Positions 8,072 through 20,486 of a DNA stretch of 64,000 bases are shown piece by piece (within the stretch, counting starts at the first letter, position 1; every line of letters starts with the position of its first letter). A model generated the notes under the pieces. That model saw only the letters and a list, made by a program, of their open reading frames with translations, was not told the origin of the DNA and ran no database searches. Origin of the DNA: Lacticaseibacillus paracasei subsp. paracasei. GTDB lineage: Bacteria; Bacillota; Bacilli; Lactobacillales; Lactobacillaceae. The DNA is taken from positions 806,001 to 870,000 of the forward strand of contig NZ_AP012541.1 in NCBI RefSeq assembly GCF_000829035.1, given 5' to 3'. The translations under genes were made by a program, and so were the position numbers.

Positions 8072-10165
8072 ATGAACCAGCTTGGCAGTAAACTCAGGGG
8101 ATTTTTTAATACCCGGCTCGGGTTTTTTGTGCTTGCCATCGTCCTTTTTTGGGCGAAGACATACTGGGCATATCAATCAAAATTCAATCTGGGCGTCACC
8201 GGCAGCTTTCAACATCTGATCTTGGCGATCAACCCGATTCCAACCACACTGTTCCTTTTTGGCATCGCACTATACATGTCAGGGCGTAAATCGTACATTA
8301 CGATGCTGATTATTGATGCACTTACATCGGTGTGGCTTTTTGCCAATGTCCTTTACTATCGAGAATTTTCGGACTTTCTGACATTTGCATTGATCAAAGG
8401 GTCAGGCGCCGTGTCCAATAACCTCAATAAAGGCATCATGGGTATTGTGCAACCAACAGATTTTATTGTTTTCGCTGACGTCCTCATTTTGATTCTGTTG
8501 CTTGTTTTTAAAGTCATTCGGATGGACATTCGGCCGATTAAGAAACGCTTTGCGCTCGGGGTTTCGGTTTTAGCTGTCGCGATGTTCGCAGCTAATCTCA
8601 GTGTGGCTTATAGTGACCGTTCAGGCTTACTGACGCGTACCTTTGACAATAACTATATTGTTAAGTATTTAGGCCTTAATGCCTATACAGTTGTTGATGG
8701 GGTCAAAACAGCACAAAACAGTGCCACGAAAGCAAACGCTGATTCAAGCGATGTGAAATCTGTTTTGAATTATCTTAATAAGAACAGAGTCACACCTAAT
8801 GCGCAATATACTGGTGTTGCCAAAGGGAAGAACGTTTTTGTGATCCATTTGGAAAGCCTTCAGCAGTTTATGATTGACTTCAAATGGGATGGGCAGGAAG
8901 TGACGCCTAATCTAAATAAGCTCTATCATGAATCTGATACGTTATCCTTTGACAATTTCTTTAATCAAGTTGGCCAAGGGAAAACTGCCGATGCTGAGAT
9001 GATGATGGAAAACTCACTGTTTGGTTTACCTGAAGGGGCAGCCATGGTTACCGATGGCACAACCAATACTTTCCAGGCAGCGCCAGCAATTTTGGATCAG
9101 CAAGGTTACACAACAGCATCATTCCACGGCGATGTGCCGAGTTTTTGGAACCGAGACAACACCTATAAGTCTTGGGGCTATGACTACTTCTTCTCGAAAA
9201 ATTATTTTTCAAGTGGGAAGAACTACGATGTCGGCTATGGGCTAAAGGATAAGATTTTCCTCAAAGACTCAGCTCAGTACATTGAGCAATTACCACAACC
9301 GTTCTATGCCAAAATGATCACGGTCACAAATCACTATCCGTATACTTTGGATAAAGCCAATCAAACCATCGAGAAGACGGATACTGGCGACGATACCGTT
9401 GATGGCTATGTTCAAACTGCCCGTTATCTTGATGAAGCACTGGGTGAGTTTTTCAATTGGTTGAAGGAAACTGGTCTGTATGACAAATCAATGATTGTTC
9501 TTTACGGTGATCACTATGGTATTTCGAATAACCATAAAAAAGCCATGGCTAAGCTTACGAACATTTCTGGTTTCAATGATTATAACAACGCCATGTACCA
9601 GCGAGTACCATTTATGATTCACATGCCAGGCTTAAAAGGTGGTATTAATCATACGTACGGTGGTGAGATTGACGCACTGCCAACAATATTGAACCTGTTA
9701 GGTGTGAAAGATAACGATACAGTTCAATTTGGGTCCGACTTGTTATCCGCGGATCATCCGCAAACCGTGGCCTTCCGAAACGGCGACTTTGTCACGCCAG
9801 ACTTTACAAAGGTTGGTAGTCAATATTTCAATACCACGACTGGTAAGAAAATCGACAAGTTATCAGAAAGCCAGAAGGAAAGTGTTGATGCGTCCACTAA
9901 TCGAGTGACCACCGAACTTTCTCTGTCTGATCGCGTCATTAACGGCGATTTGTTGCGATTCTATACACCGGCCGGCTTTAAGAAGGTTGATCGAAGTGAC
10001 TTTTCATATAAGCTGACAGATACAAAGAAAAAGTTGAAAGCCGCGCAAAAGAAGGGCACGAGTCTAAAAGCGGAAAACAAAGGTAAGTCAGTTGCCGATG
10101 AGTATAAGACCGATGCACCCGAACTTAAAGACGATAGCGATAGCAGCAGTAGCGAGTCAAAGTAG
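8072..10165 (+). CDS. ltaS: lipoteichoic acid synthase (LtaS-type sulfatase-fold)
   Basis: A 697-aa protein with five N-terminal membrane helices (to about residue 195) followed by an extracellular alkaline-phosphatase/sulfatase-fold domain. Visible active-site elements are the metal-binding Glu in VIHLES, the catalytic Thr in GQGKTADAE and the Asp-His pair in YGDHYG. LtaS enzymes polymerise glycerolphosphate from phosphatidylglycerol onto the glycolipid anchor outside the membrane, the product side of the lafAB operon upstream. The C-terminus is a Lys/Ser/Asp-rich tail that is probably disordered. The ATG at 8072 has GGAGG 7 nt upstream; a frame to 8054 has none. Confidence 0.88.
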   Translation: MNQLGSKLRGFFNTRLGFFVLAIVLFWAKTYWAYQSKFNLGVTGSFQHLILAINPIPTTLFLFGIALYMSGRKSYITMLIIDALTSVWLFANVLYYREFSDFLTFALIKGSGAVSNNLNKGIMGIVQPTDFIVFADVLILILLLVFKVIRMDIRPIKKRFALGVSVLAVAMFAANLSVAYSDRSGLLTRTFDNNYIVKYLGLNAYTVVDGVKTAQNSATKANADSSDVKSVLNYLNKNRVTPNAQYTGVAKGKNVFVIHLESLQQFMIDFKWDGQEVTPNLNKLYHESDTLSFDNFFNQVGQGKTADAEMMMENSLFGLPEGAAMVTDGTTNTFQAAPAILDQQGYTTASFHGDVPSFWNRDNTYKSWGYDYFFSKNYFSSGKNYDVGYGLKDKIFLKDSAQYIEQLPQPFYAKMITVTNHYPYTLDKANQTIEKTDTGDDTVDGYVQTARYLDEALGEFFNWLKETGLYDKSMIVLYGDHYGISNNHKKAMAKLTNISGFNDYNNAMYQRVPFMIHMPGLKGGINHTYGGEIDALPTILNLLGVKDNDTVQFGSDLLSADHPQTVAFRNGDFVTPDFTKVGSQYFNTTTGKKIDKLSESQKESVDASTNRVTTELSLSDRVINGDLLRFYTPAGFKKVDRSDFSYKLTDTKKKLKAAQKKGTSLKAENKGKSVADEYKTDAPELKDDSDSSSSESK

Positions 10166-10179
10166 CAATCGAATTCATT

Positions 10180-10214
10180 GAAAGCAGCGTTCAGCGGCGA
10201 GCGCTGCTTTTTCT
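10180..10214 (+). terminator. intrinsic terminator after ltaS
   Basis: AAAGCAGCG / CGCTGCTTT stem followed by TTC and T residues, 15 nt after the stop codon. Confidence 0.85.
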
Positions 10215-10290
10215 GTGTCCACAAAATGTGCTGTAGCGAATGGGATTACTGACCTGAAGCTGCTCATTCTGAACTTTTGTAAGTAAACAG

Positions 10291-10319
10291 TTGTGCTAGA
10301 TTAGAAAAGAGCGTACAAT
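10291..10319 (+). promoter_or_regulatory. promoter of perR
   Basis: TTGTGC (10291-10296), 17-bp spacer, TACAAT (10314-10319). An AT-rich imperfect palindrome follows downstream (GATGATAATAGTTACAAAT); it is not a clean PerR box, so autoregulation is only a possibility. Confidence 0.6.
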
Positions 10320-10357
10320 TTTACTAGATGATAATAGTTACAAATAGGAGGCTGGCT

Positions 10358-10798
10358 ATGAATCAGGCGGTTTACAACAAAACAATTAACTTGCTCAAAG
10401 CGAAGCAGATTCGGGTCACCCCGCAGCGTGAAGCGATTATTTCGTACATGATTGACAGTACGGCACATCCGACTGCGGAAATGATTTATGCGAAACTGTC
10501 GCCGCAGTTTCCGCATATGAGTGTTGCAACCGTATATAATAATCTACGGCTTTTGGTTGATCTTAATCTAGTTGAAGAAATGTCGTCTAATGATGCGGCC
10601 ACTCATTTTGATTTTCCCATTGAGCCACATTATCACGCCATTTGTACAAACTGCGGCAGAATCTTTGATTTCAGTTATCCAGGCGTTACAGATGTTGAAG
10701 CAGTGGCGGCTAAGAAAACCGGCTTTAAAGTGAGTGGCCATCACCTCGAAGTTTACGGTATTTGCCCTGATTGCCAAGTGAAATTAGGTATGAAGTAA
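10358..10798 (+). CDS. perR: peroxide-responsive repressor PerR (Fur family)
   Basis: A 146-aa Fur-family regulator with an N-terminal winged helix (VTPQREAIISYM and SVATVYNNLRLL) and a C-terminal dimerisation domain with two CxxC zinc motifs (C96/C99, C136/C139). Counting from the ATG at 10358, His37, Asp85, His91, His93 and Asp104 fall exactly at the Bacillus subtilis PerR regulatory metal ligands. Asp104 separates PerR from Fur, and His37/His91 are the residues oxidised by peroxide. It should repress peroxide-defence and metal genes. AGGAGG precedes the start. Confidence 0.85.
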   Translation: MNQAVYNKTINLLKAKQIRVTPQREAIISYMIDSTAHPTAEMIYAKLSPQFPHMSVATVYNNLRLLVDLNLVEEMSSNDAATHFDFPIEPHYHAICTNCGRIFDFSYPGVTDVEAVAAKKTGFKVSGHHLEVYGICPDCQVKLGMK

Positions 10799-10812
10799 TT
10801 GAGTCCAATAAG

Positions 10813-10852
10813 GCGGTGCATTACGGCGATTAAGTCGTATGTACCGCTTTTT
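10813..10852 (+). terminator. intrinsic terminator after perR
   Basis: GCGGTGCAT (10813-10821) pairs with ATGTACCGC (10839-10847) with one mismatch; a T-run follows. Confidence 0.7.
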
Positions 10853-10942
10853 GTTGGGTAGGTTAAGCAATATCACGCAACAATCAATTAGGCCGTATGG
10901 ACAGGAGCATCGCGTGGTTTTGCTGGAAACTCAAAAAAATAC

Positions 10943-10971
10943 TTGCACACCGTCTGAGTTGCTGGTATTAT
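10943..10971 (+). promoter_or_regulatory. rRNA operon promoter P1
   Basis: TTGCAC (10943-10948), 17-bp spacer, TATTAT (10966-10971), preceded by an A-rich run that could act as an UP element. Confidence 0.7.
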
Positions 10972-11061
10972 ATTATTGCTGTCAAAAAGCAATTCCTTTT
11001 CTAAAAAGGGTAAGGTAGAAGCGCTTGCATCTTCCATTTAACAGGATATTTAATAAAAATG

Positions 11062-11090
11062 TTGACATGTAACGCTGGTCATGATAATCT
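11062..11090 (+). promoter_or_regulatory. rRNA operon promoter P2
   Basis: Consensus TTGACA (11062-11067), 17-bp spacer, TAATCT (11085-11090) with an upstream TG at the extended -10 position. It lies about 155 nt before mature 16S. Tandem promoters are usual for Firmicute rrn operons. Confidence 0.8.
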
Positions 11091-11123
11091 ATCAAAGTTG
11101 TCTTTTGACAAGGTCGTCCTTTG

Positions 11124-11143
11124 AAAACTGAACAAAGTTTCGT
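11124..11143 (+). repeat. 16S processing stem, left arm
   Basis: This 20-nt segment is complementary to 12857-12876 with a single G-U position. The two arms enclose 16S and form the long-range stem cut by RNase III in pre-rRNA processing. A TTTGAAAACTG segment here recurs before 23S. Confidence 0.75.
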
Positions 11144-11246
11144 TTAAATGTGCAGGGTCCTTGGTACTTTGGTACCGAGGCAAAAAGTAACATTTGCGAA
11201 GTCAATTCGCTAGAACAACAAATCGAGCTATTCGAACAGCTCATAT

Positions 11247-12823
<1,577 letters not shown>

Positions 12824-12856
12824 AACAGACTGAAAGTCTGACGGAAACCTGCACAC

Positions 12857-12876
12857 ACGAAACTTTGTTTAGTTTT
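12857..12876 (+). repeat. 16S processing stem, right arm
   Basis: Partner of 11124-11143 (20 nt, one G-U pair), lying between 16S and tRNA-Ile. Confidence 0.75.
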
Positions 12877-12902
12877 GAGAGGATAACCTCTTCACGCCTA
12901 TC

Positions 12903-12976
12903 GGGCCTATAGCTCAGTTGGTTAGAGCGCACGCTTGATAAGCGTGAGGTCGATGGTTCAAGTCCATCTAGGCCCA
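12903..12976 (+). tRNA. tRNA-Ile (GAT)
   Basis: A 74-nt cloverleaf: acceptor GGGCCTA/TAGGCCC, D-arm AGCTCAGTTGGTTAGAGC, anticodon loop TTGATAA (anticodon GAT), T-arm GGTTCAAGTCC, discriminator A. CCA is not encoded. It lies in the usual 16S-23S spacer position. Confidence 0.96.
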
Positions 12977-13010
12977 TCAAGCGTACGCTTGTTAATTGAA
13001 CAACCCTTAT

Positions 13011-13083
13011 GGGGGATTAGCTCAGCTGGGAGAGCGCCTGCTTTGCAAGCAGGAGGTCATCGGTTCGATCCCGTTATCCTCCA
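13011..13083 (+). tRNA. tRNA-Ala (TGC)
   Basis: A 73-nt cloverleaf: acceptor GGGGGAT/ATCCTCC with one G-U pair, anticodon loop TTTGCAA (TGC), T-arm GGTTCGATCC, discriminator A, no CCA. Second tRNA of the 16S-23S spacer. Confidence 0.96.
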
Positions 13084-13130
13084 TTGGCCGAAAGGCCAAT
13101 GACCGACGAAAGTCGGCTACTTTGTTCTTT

Positions 13131-13157
13131 GAAAACTGGATATCATTGTATTAATTG
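13131..13157 (+). repeat. 23S processing stem, left arm
   Basis: The segment around GAAAACTGGATATCATTGTA pairs with 16313-16338 downstream of 23S (complement with a small internal loop), forming the RNase III stem that excises pre-23S. Confidence 0.65.
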
Positions 13158-13243
13158 TTTTAAATTGCCGAGAACACAGCGTATTTGTATGAGTTTCTGA
13201 AAAAGAAATTCGCATCGCATAACCGCTGACGCAAGTCAGTACA

Positions 13244-16162
<2,919 letters not shown>

Positions 16163-16312
16163 TAAGAGTGTGAGCAGGAGCGGTTAGAAACCGGAGCATA
16201 AGCGGGCCTGAGCGTGATGGCCGGGCTTTGGCCATTGCGGTCAGGGTCCTTATGTGCAGGTTTCTGCGACTGCGAACACGTTTCGATGACAAGTACGTTA
16301 AGTTCAAGGCAG

Positions 16313-16338
16313 CAATTAAACAATGATAGCCAGTTTTG
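16313..16338 (+). repeat. 23S processing stem, right arm
   Basis: Partner of 13131-13157; contains AACAATGATAGCCAGTTTT. It is followed directly by the 5S leader. Confidence 0.65.
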
Positions 16339-16358
16339 AGAGCGCAAAGTTCTCATAA

Positions 16359-16476
16359 GTGTGGTGGCGATAGCAAGAAGGATACACCTGTTCCCATGCC
16401 GAACACAGAAGTTAAGCTTCTTCACGCCGAGAGTAGTTGGTGGGAAACTGCCTGCGAGGGTAGGAAGCTGCCACGC
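16359..16476 (+). rRNA. rrf: 5S ribosomal RNA
   Basis: About 117 nt with the terminal helix GTGGTGGC/GCTGCCAC and the conserved CCGAACACAGAAGTTAAGC core. A short T-run follows directly, but tRNA-Asn and tRNA-Ser continue the operon. Confidence 0.95.
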
Positions 16477-16485
16477 TTTTTTTAT

Positions 16486-16558
16486 TCCGGTTTAGCTCAG
16501 TTGGTAGAGCACCTGACTGTTAATCAGGTTGTCGTCAGTTCGAGCCTGACAACCGGAG
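16486..16558 (+). tRNA. tRNA-Asn (GTT)
   Basis: 73 nt: acceptor TCCGGTT/AACCGGA, anticodon loop CTGTTAA (GTT), T-arm AGTTCGAGCCT, discriminator G. Confidence 0.96.
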
Positions 16559-16566
16559 TTTTTTAT

Positions 16567-16656
16567 GGAGAGTTGTCCGAGAGGCTGAAGGAGCATGGTT
16601 GGAAACCATGTATACGGGTTTTACCTGTATCAAGGGTTCGAATCCCTTACTCTCCG
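16567..16656 (+). tRNA. tRNA-Ser (GGA), prophage integration target
   Basis: A 90-nt class II tRNA with a long variable arm: acceptor GGAGAGT/ACTCTCC, anticodon loop TTGGAAA (GGA), T-arm GGGTTCGAATCCC, discriminator G. The last 11 nt belong to the 13-bp attL core, so the phage recreates the 3' end and the tRNA stays intact. It is the last gene of the rrn operon. Confidence 0.96.
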
Positions 16657-16658
16657 TT
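16646..16658 (+). repeat. attL core
   Basis: CTTACTCTCCGTT: the last 11 nt of tRNA-Ser plus TT, repeated exactly at 58438-58450. Bases on either side differ, so the identity is exactly 13 bp. Confidence 0.9.
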
Positions 16659-16686
16659 TTTATGCTTCTAGATGCTTTCTATAGCT

Positions 16687-16724
16687 TCCCGGAATGCTGT
16701 TATAAAGGCATTCCGGGATTTTTG
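16687..16724 (+). terminator. phage-supplied terminator just inside attL
   Basis: CCCGGAATGC (16688-16697) / GCATTCCGGG (16708-16717), 10-bp perfect stem, then ATTTTTG. It ends the rrn/tRNA transcript entering the prophage; in an uninfected cell the native terminator at 58482-58520 would follow the tRNA. Confidence 0.85.
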
Positions 16725-16757
16725 TTTCCTTTTATTTTCGGTTGTTTTTTTCCTCCG

Positions 16758-16774
16758 GTGCACAAAATGTGCAC
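16758..16774. promoter_or_regulatory. candidate integrase arm-type site (left)
   Basis: Perfect inverted repeat GTGCACA-AAA-TGTGCAC between attL and the integrase stop codon. The half-site TGCACAAAAT recurs twice near attR (58379-58402). Matching repeats near both ends are what integrase arm sites look like; function is inference. Confidence 0.5.
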
Positions 16775-16777
16775 AAG

Positions 16778-17905
16778 CTAAAGTATCGAAAGTGCTTGTA
16801 GCGTCTGGGATACCTGCTCTTTTCTTTGATCTTCAAGAAGATGAGCGTAGACTTTTTGAGTGATCATTGTATTGGCATGCCCAAGTCTTTTTGAAATATA
16901 GTTAATGTCAACGTGATTGGCAATCAAATAGGAAACGTGAGTGTGTCTAAGCCCATGGAAAGTAATCGCGGGGTAAATGTCGAGATTCTTCTCGATCGTC
17001 CTTAGATCCTTATTAATTGCCGTGCTCGATAGCATGTTATGCCGTATGCTACGAAATAATAGTTGTTTGCTATCACGATATCCCTGAGCAAGGTAGACCT
17101 CTTGCTGTTCTTTCTTGAGACGTAAAAGCAAGTCTGCAAGTTCTCTCGTGATGTCGATGTCACGTACACTTGATTTGTTCTTAGTAGCAGCAAAGCCGCT
17201 CCCATATCTGTGATCCCACGTTCTGGTAATGTGTACAACGCGCTTTTTAAGATCAACATGATCCCACGTGAGCCCGAGAACTTCAGAATACCTAGCTCCG
17301 GTCAGTGCCCCGGTTGCGATGATGTAGTAAGCAATATGCTCGTAGTCTGCAAATTCTAGGCAGTAATTGACGAGCTTGCGCAAATCCTTTACTTGCAAAT
17401 ATTTGATGATTCCTGCTTGGCCTTCATTACCAGTGAGGACAACGTTATGAGTGAAGTTAGTATATATTATTTGGTCATCGACGGCAGAATCAGCCATTGA
17501 GCGAACATAGCCATTCAATTTGCTGACTGTATCTTTAGCCCTTTTTTTGCCAAACTCATTGATAAATCCCTGCCAGTCTGATTTTGAAATTGATTTTAGT
17601 TCACGGCTTTCGCCCCAATAGGCTAATAACTGTTTACGAATTGTTTTATACCGGGCTTCGGTGATACGAGAATGCTTACCAGATTTGTACAGCTCAATCC
17701 ATTTGTCCCAGTAGTCGATTAACGTTATCTTGTTAAGATCCAAATTTGCACCGCGATTATGCTGACGTTCGACTTCGATTGCCGCTATATCAGCAGCCTT
17801 TTTTGAGGGGAAGCCACCCTTGTTGACATACTTGCGTGTTCCATCATTATCCTTGTAAGAGACACGATATTGCCATTTTTTGCCACGTTTACTAATGCTG
17901 GCCAT
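16778..17905 (-). CDS. int: tyrosine recombinase integrase
   Basis: A 375-aa phage integrase. The N-terminus is an AP2-like arm-DNA-binding domain (GKKWQYRVSYKDNDGTRKY), the middle a SAM-like core-binding domain, and the C-half the catalytic domain with Arg in GARYSEVLGLTWDHVD, the H-x-x-R box in FHGLRHTHVSYL, His in KRLGHAN and the nucleophile Tyr in TQKVYAHLL. It catalyses recombination at the tRNA-Ser att site. AAGGAGG precedes two adjacent ATGs (17908, 17905); 17905 has the better spacing. The gene ends next to attL, the usual attP-int arrangement. Confidence 0.95.
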   Translation of the reverse strand: MASISKRGKKWQYRVSYKDNDGTRKYVNKGGFPSKKAADIAAIEVERQHNRGANLDLNKITLIDYWDKWIELYKSGKHSRITEARYKTIRKQLLAYWGESRELKSISKSDWQGFINEFGKKRAKDTVSKLNGYVRSMADSAVDDQIIYTNFTHNVVLTGNEGQAGIIKYLQVKDLRKLVNYCLEFADYEHIAYYIIATGALTGARYSEVLGLTWDHVDLKKRVVHITRTWDHRYGSGFAATKNKSSVRDIDITRELADLLLRLKKEQQEVYLAQGYRDSKQLLFRSIRHNMLSSTAINKDLRTIEKNLDIYPAITFHGLRHTHVSYLIANHVDINYISKRLGHANTMITQKVYAHLLEDQRKEQVSQTLQALSIL

Positions 17906-17945
17906 CATTTACACCTCCTTGTGCTACAATACAGCCGGGTGCTAT

Positions 17946-18020
17946 TGCACCTAATCATGCAGTCACGTTCTGTTAGGCGTCTACCCATTCACTTTGGTCG
18001 GTGGGGTAGGCGCTTTTTAT
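17946..18020 (+). ncRNA. candidate small RNA antisense to the integrase leader
   Basis: An extended -10 (TGCTACAAT, 17932-17940) on the plus strand is followed by about 70 nt ending in a strong intrinsic terminator: GCGTCTACCC (17977-17986) pairs with GGGTAGGCGC region 18004-18013, then TTTTTATTTT. No plus-strand gene lies here. The RNA would be complementary to the 5' leader of the leftward integrase mRNA. No -35 is evident, so expression is unproven. Confidence 0.4.
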
Positions 18021-18117
18021 TTTGTATCCAGCCCCACTCTCCGGCTTGCACGGGGACGCCGCTTGCGTGGGGGAAGTAACTACTTTGTGTATTATCAATT
18101 ATCATGATTGTAGTTTC
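18021..18117. other. intergenic segment with a long GC-rich hairpin
   Basis: GCCCCAC (about 18030-18036) and GTGGGGG (about 18067-18073) can pair around a GC-rich loop. There is no T-run on either side and no gene is seen. Confidence 0.3.
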
Positions 18118-18744
18118 TTATCGTTTTGTGAATGAGACGGATGGCATTCCTCCGATAATCACGGTGTCACCCTTTTTCAAATTGACGTTTACCTTTGGCA
18201 CCTGACCAGCGGATGAATCGGATCCTAAAACTTCATTGATGTCTGTGCCAAATAGATTCTTAGGTTGAACAAAGAAGTTACCGGATGCGCCTGCTGCTGG
18301 GGACACCGTATATTTGCCTTTCTTGATATCCTTACCAACAGTCCAATATCCCGTGCCGAGGCTGCTGGTATTTTTCTTATTACGCGATGTTACGGGCACA
18401 AAGTGTGCTGATGTCATGCCGGAAATCTCAACCTGGTCGCCTTTTTTAAAGGTGGCTGTTACGGCAGATGTGGTTGCAGACTCATCTGATCCCAAAATCT
18501 CATTGACGTCTTGTCCGTTTGATTTCTTCGGCTGGTTGAGAAAGTTACCCGTGCCTGAAGTAGAACTGACCGTGTATCGCCCAGACTTGAGCTCCTCTCC
18601 AACGGTATATGTGCCAGGAATCAATGTTGCCTCAGCGGCTTTAGCTTGTGCCAGAGTCGGAGGAGTGATGAATATGGCGATTGCAGCTACCAAAACTGTG
18701 CCCAGCACCAGCAAAAAATGTTGTACTGACAATTTCTTTTTCAT
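18118..18744 (-). CDS. secreted cargo protein with two internal repeats
   Basis: A 208-aa protein with a signal peptide (basic MKKKLS, then a hydrophobic stretch to about residue 30, ending PTLAQAKAAEA) and two tandem modules of about 80 residues. Each module has T-V-G-x-x-[LI]-K-x-G-[RK]-Y-T-V-S, then G-N-F, then [ND]-x-N-E-[IV]-L-G-S-D, then K-K-G-D-x-[VI]-x-I-x-G-M. No Cys lipobox is present, so it is probably released or surface-associated. It lies between integrase and repressor, the lysogenic-conversion position, and would be expressed in the lysogen. Superinfection exclusion is a plausible but unsupported role. ATG with GGAGGG inside the 52-bp leader repeat. Confidence 0.75.
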   Translation of the reverse strand: MKKKLSVQHFLLVLGTVLVAAIAIFITPPTLAQAKAAEATLIPGTYTVGEELKSGRYTVSSTSGTGNFLNQPKKSNGQDVNEILGSDESATTSAVTATFKKGDQVEISGMTSAHFVPVTSRNKKNTSSLGTGYWTVGKDIKKGKYTVSPAAGASGNFFVQPKNLFGTDINEVLGSDSSAGQVPKVNVNLKKGDTVIIGGMPSVSFTKR

Positions 18745-18750
18745 AATGAA

Positions 18751-18802
18751 TCCCTCCAAAAAATTCAGCTTTTAACGTCGATCAGGGTTTGGACGTAAGA
18801 TT
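18751..18802 (-). repeat. 52-bp duplicated leader, copy 1
   Basis: Identical over 52 bp to 19638-19689. On the minus strand it carries the GGAGGG ribosome binding site at its downstream end, an A/T run, and the partial inverted pair TTACGTC/GACGTTAA. It lies directly upstream of the 208-aa gene. Confidence 0.9.
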
Positions 18803-18834
18803 GCCATATGGTTCAGCTTGTGTTGAGGAAAAAA

Positions 18835-19632
18835 CTACAGTCCCAGAAGCTGTTTCTTCTTAGCGTTGAATTCTTGTTCATTAATAATGCCATCATCTAA
18901 AAGAGACTTATATTTTCTAAGTTCATCTGGAGTATCCAACTTTGAAAATGATTGAACGCTTGTTGAGGGGGATAACTTGATGTCCATAATCAATTCGTTT
19001 ATCAGGTCTGATGCTTTTCTAAAGTCATCGAATAAATTGCTGTTTAAAGATATTGTGTTTGGAGATTTAGCAGGATCAGTTTTTGAGTCAGTAGACCAAT
19101 AATTTCGTGGTAGATTTTGAACTCCTCCTGCTGCTACTTCAAAGTATCCAGTCAATAAATGAGTATCAACTTCGACGTTTGTGATGTTTGCAATCGGCAT
19201 TTTAAATCGGTTCTGGCCGACAAAATGACCGGTCATAAAGCCTGACTTAAAAATGTAAAGATATGACCTTGTCACAATCAAATATTCTTTGAATGCGCCT
19301 TTAAGAGCTATAAGTACCTCCTCGTTAGATTCCCAGTCGCGAGCTATGGCTATCTGCAACTTGCCAATTTCATTTGGTTGAATTAAAGCGTTGGTTGATA
19401 GTTGAAATGACGTTTTGTTTTCGCTTGTTAAATATTCTTTCCCTGAACGGCCACTTTCTAAAATCTCTTTGAATCTATCAATTGTGAGCTGTTGTCCATA
19501 TTTAGTTGCTTCTAGAGTACTAAAGCCCGCTTGTTTCCAGTGTGGTACGCATACCCAAATACCATCGCTTAGCTCAACCTTCCCAGTAAAAGACCCAATT
19601 TTAATGCCATCCACACCGCAAGTGTAAGCCAT
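18835..19632 (-). CDS. SHOCT-domain cargo protein
   Basis: A 265-aa soluble protein. The last ~30 residues (DELRKYKSLLDDGIINEQEF) are a SHOCT domain, a short helical oligomerisation module common in phage and membrane-associated proteins. The middle (about residues 85-150, EVLIALKGAFKEYLIVTRSYLYIFK) resembles a bacterial PH-like fold. The N-terminus has a CxxC-free start with C5 and C28, not a clear zinc site. It is transcribed with the repressor strand and shares the 52-bp leader with the next gene. No function can be assigned. Confidence 0.7.
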   Translation of the reverse strand: MAYTCGVDGIKIGSFTGKVELSDGIWVCVPHWKQAGFSTLEATKYGQQLTIDRFKEILESGRSGKEYLTSENKTSFQLSTNALIQPNEIGKLQIAIARDWESNEEVLIALKGAFKEYLIVTRSYLYIFKSGFMTGHFVGQNRFKMPIANITNVEVDTHLLTGYFEVAAGGVQNLPRNYWSTDSKTDPAKSPNTISLNSNLFDDFRKASDLINELIMDIKLSPSTSVQSFSKLDTPDELRKYKSLLDDGIINEQEFNAKKKQLLGL

Positions 19633-19637
19633 ATTTC

Positions 19638-19689
19638 TCCCTCCAAAAAATTCAGCTTTTAACGTCGATCAGGGTTTGGACGTAAGATT
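19638..19689 (-). repeat. 52-bp duplicated leader, copy 2
   Basis: Exact copy of 18751-18802, immediately downstream of the repressor gene and even including two bases of its TAA stop, and upstream of the SHOCT gene. Confidence 0.9.
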
Positions 19690-20461
19690 ATTTGAATGCG
19701 TATGATCCGACAACTTTACCAATCACTTCAATATTGTCTGTGTCGTCAGCGTAGAAGTCCGGGTAGATACGTTCGCCAGTTTCTTCATCTACGTCATCGT
19801 TCAATGACCGAAGGCACAGACGATCTTGCTCGAATATCAGTTTTTTGATGAATGTCATGTCATCAATATCAACTACCGCGATCATGCCGTTAGTAACATC
19901 TTGTGTTTTTTGAACAAAGACAAACTCACCATCATCATAGGTAGGATGCATACTGTCGCCGACAACTTTGAAGCAGTAATCGTAGTGAGACGGAATGGCA
20001 CTATCCGGGATCTTAACTGTGTCCATTGGTTCATCGCGATCATCATTAAAGGCACCATATCCAGCGGCCACAATACCATCAACCTCAACATTGAACTCTG
20101 GTTCATCGAGATTACGTTCTACAAGCGCTTCATCTAAGCTGACAACGTTGTCTGGATTCTGCTGCTCATTGAGCTGCTTTTCCGCGTACGTGTAAACTTT
20201 CTGCTGACGTTCGGGGTGGAGTTGAACCACCGTGTCATGAATCTTATCCACAACGGTGTCAGCTTTCAGACCCATTAAAACTTCTGGTTTAATATCGAGG
20301 GCATTCGCTACCTTTGCAACTACTTCAATTGGAACCTTTTCGATGTCTCCTTTTTCATATCGAAAAACCGTTGATCTAGAGACGCCAATTTTGGCGGCAA
20401 GAGAATCTGCGCTAATGCCTTTTTGTTTACGAATAGTTTTCATTCGTTCTCCAACGTTCAT
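19688..20461 (-). CDS. CI-like repressor (XRE HTH + S24 peptidase)
   Basis: A 257-aa lysogeny repressor. The N-terminal HTH (about residues 5-60: MKTIRKQKGISADSLAAKIG) binds the operators; the C-terminal LexA/S24 domain has the Ala-Gly cleavage site (VAAGYG), the catalytic Ser in VGDSMHPTYDDGEF and the catalytic Lys in MTFIKKL. RecA-stimulated self-cleavage would induce the phage on DNA damage. ATG at 20461 with GGAGG 8 nt upstream; the frame extends to 20506 without a binding site. The promoter overlaps operator 1. Confidence 0.92.
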   Translation of the reverse strand: MNVGERMKTIRKQKGISADSLAAKIGVSRSTVFRYEKGDIEKVPIEVVAKVANALDIKPEVLMGLKADTVVDKIHDTVVQLHPERQQKVYTYAEKQLNEQQNPDNVVSLDEALVERNLDEPEFNVEVDGIVAAGYGAFNDDRDEPMDTVKIPDSAIPSHYDYCFKVVGDSMHPTYDDGEFVFVQKTQDVTNGMIAVVDIDDMTFIKKLIFEQDRLCLRSLNDDVDEETGERIYPDFYADDTDNIEVIGKVVGSYAFK

Positions 20462-20486
20462 ATGTGGCACCTCCTGTATGGCTACA

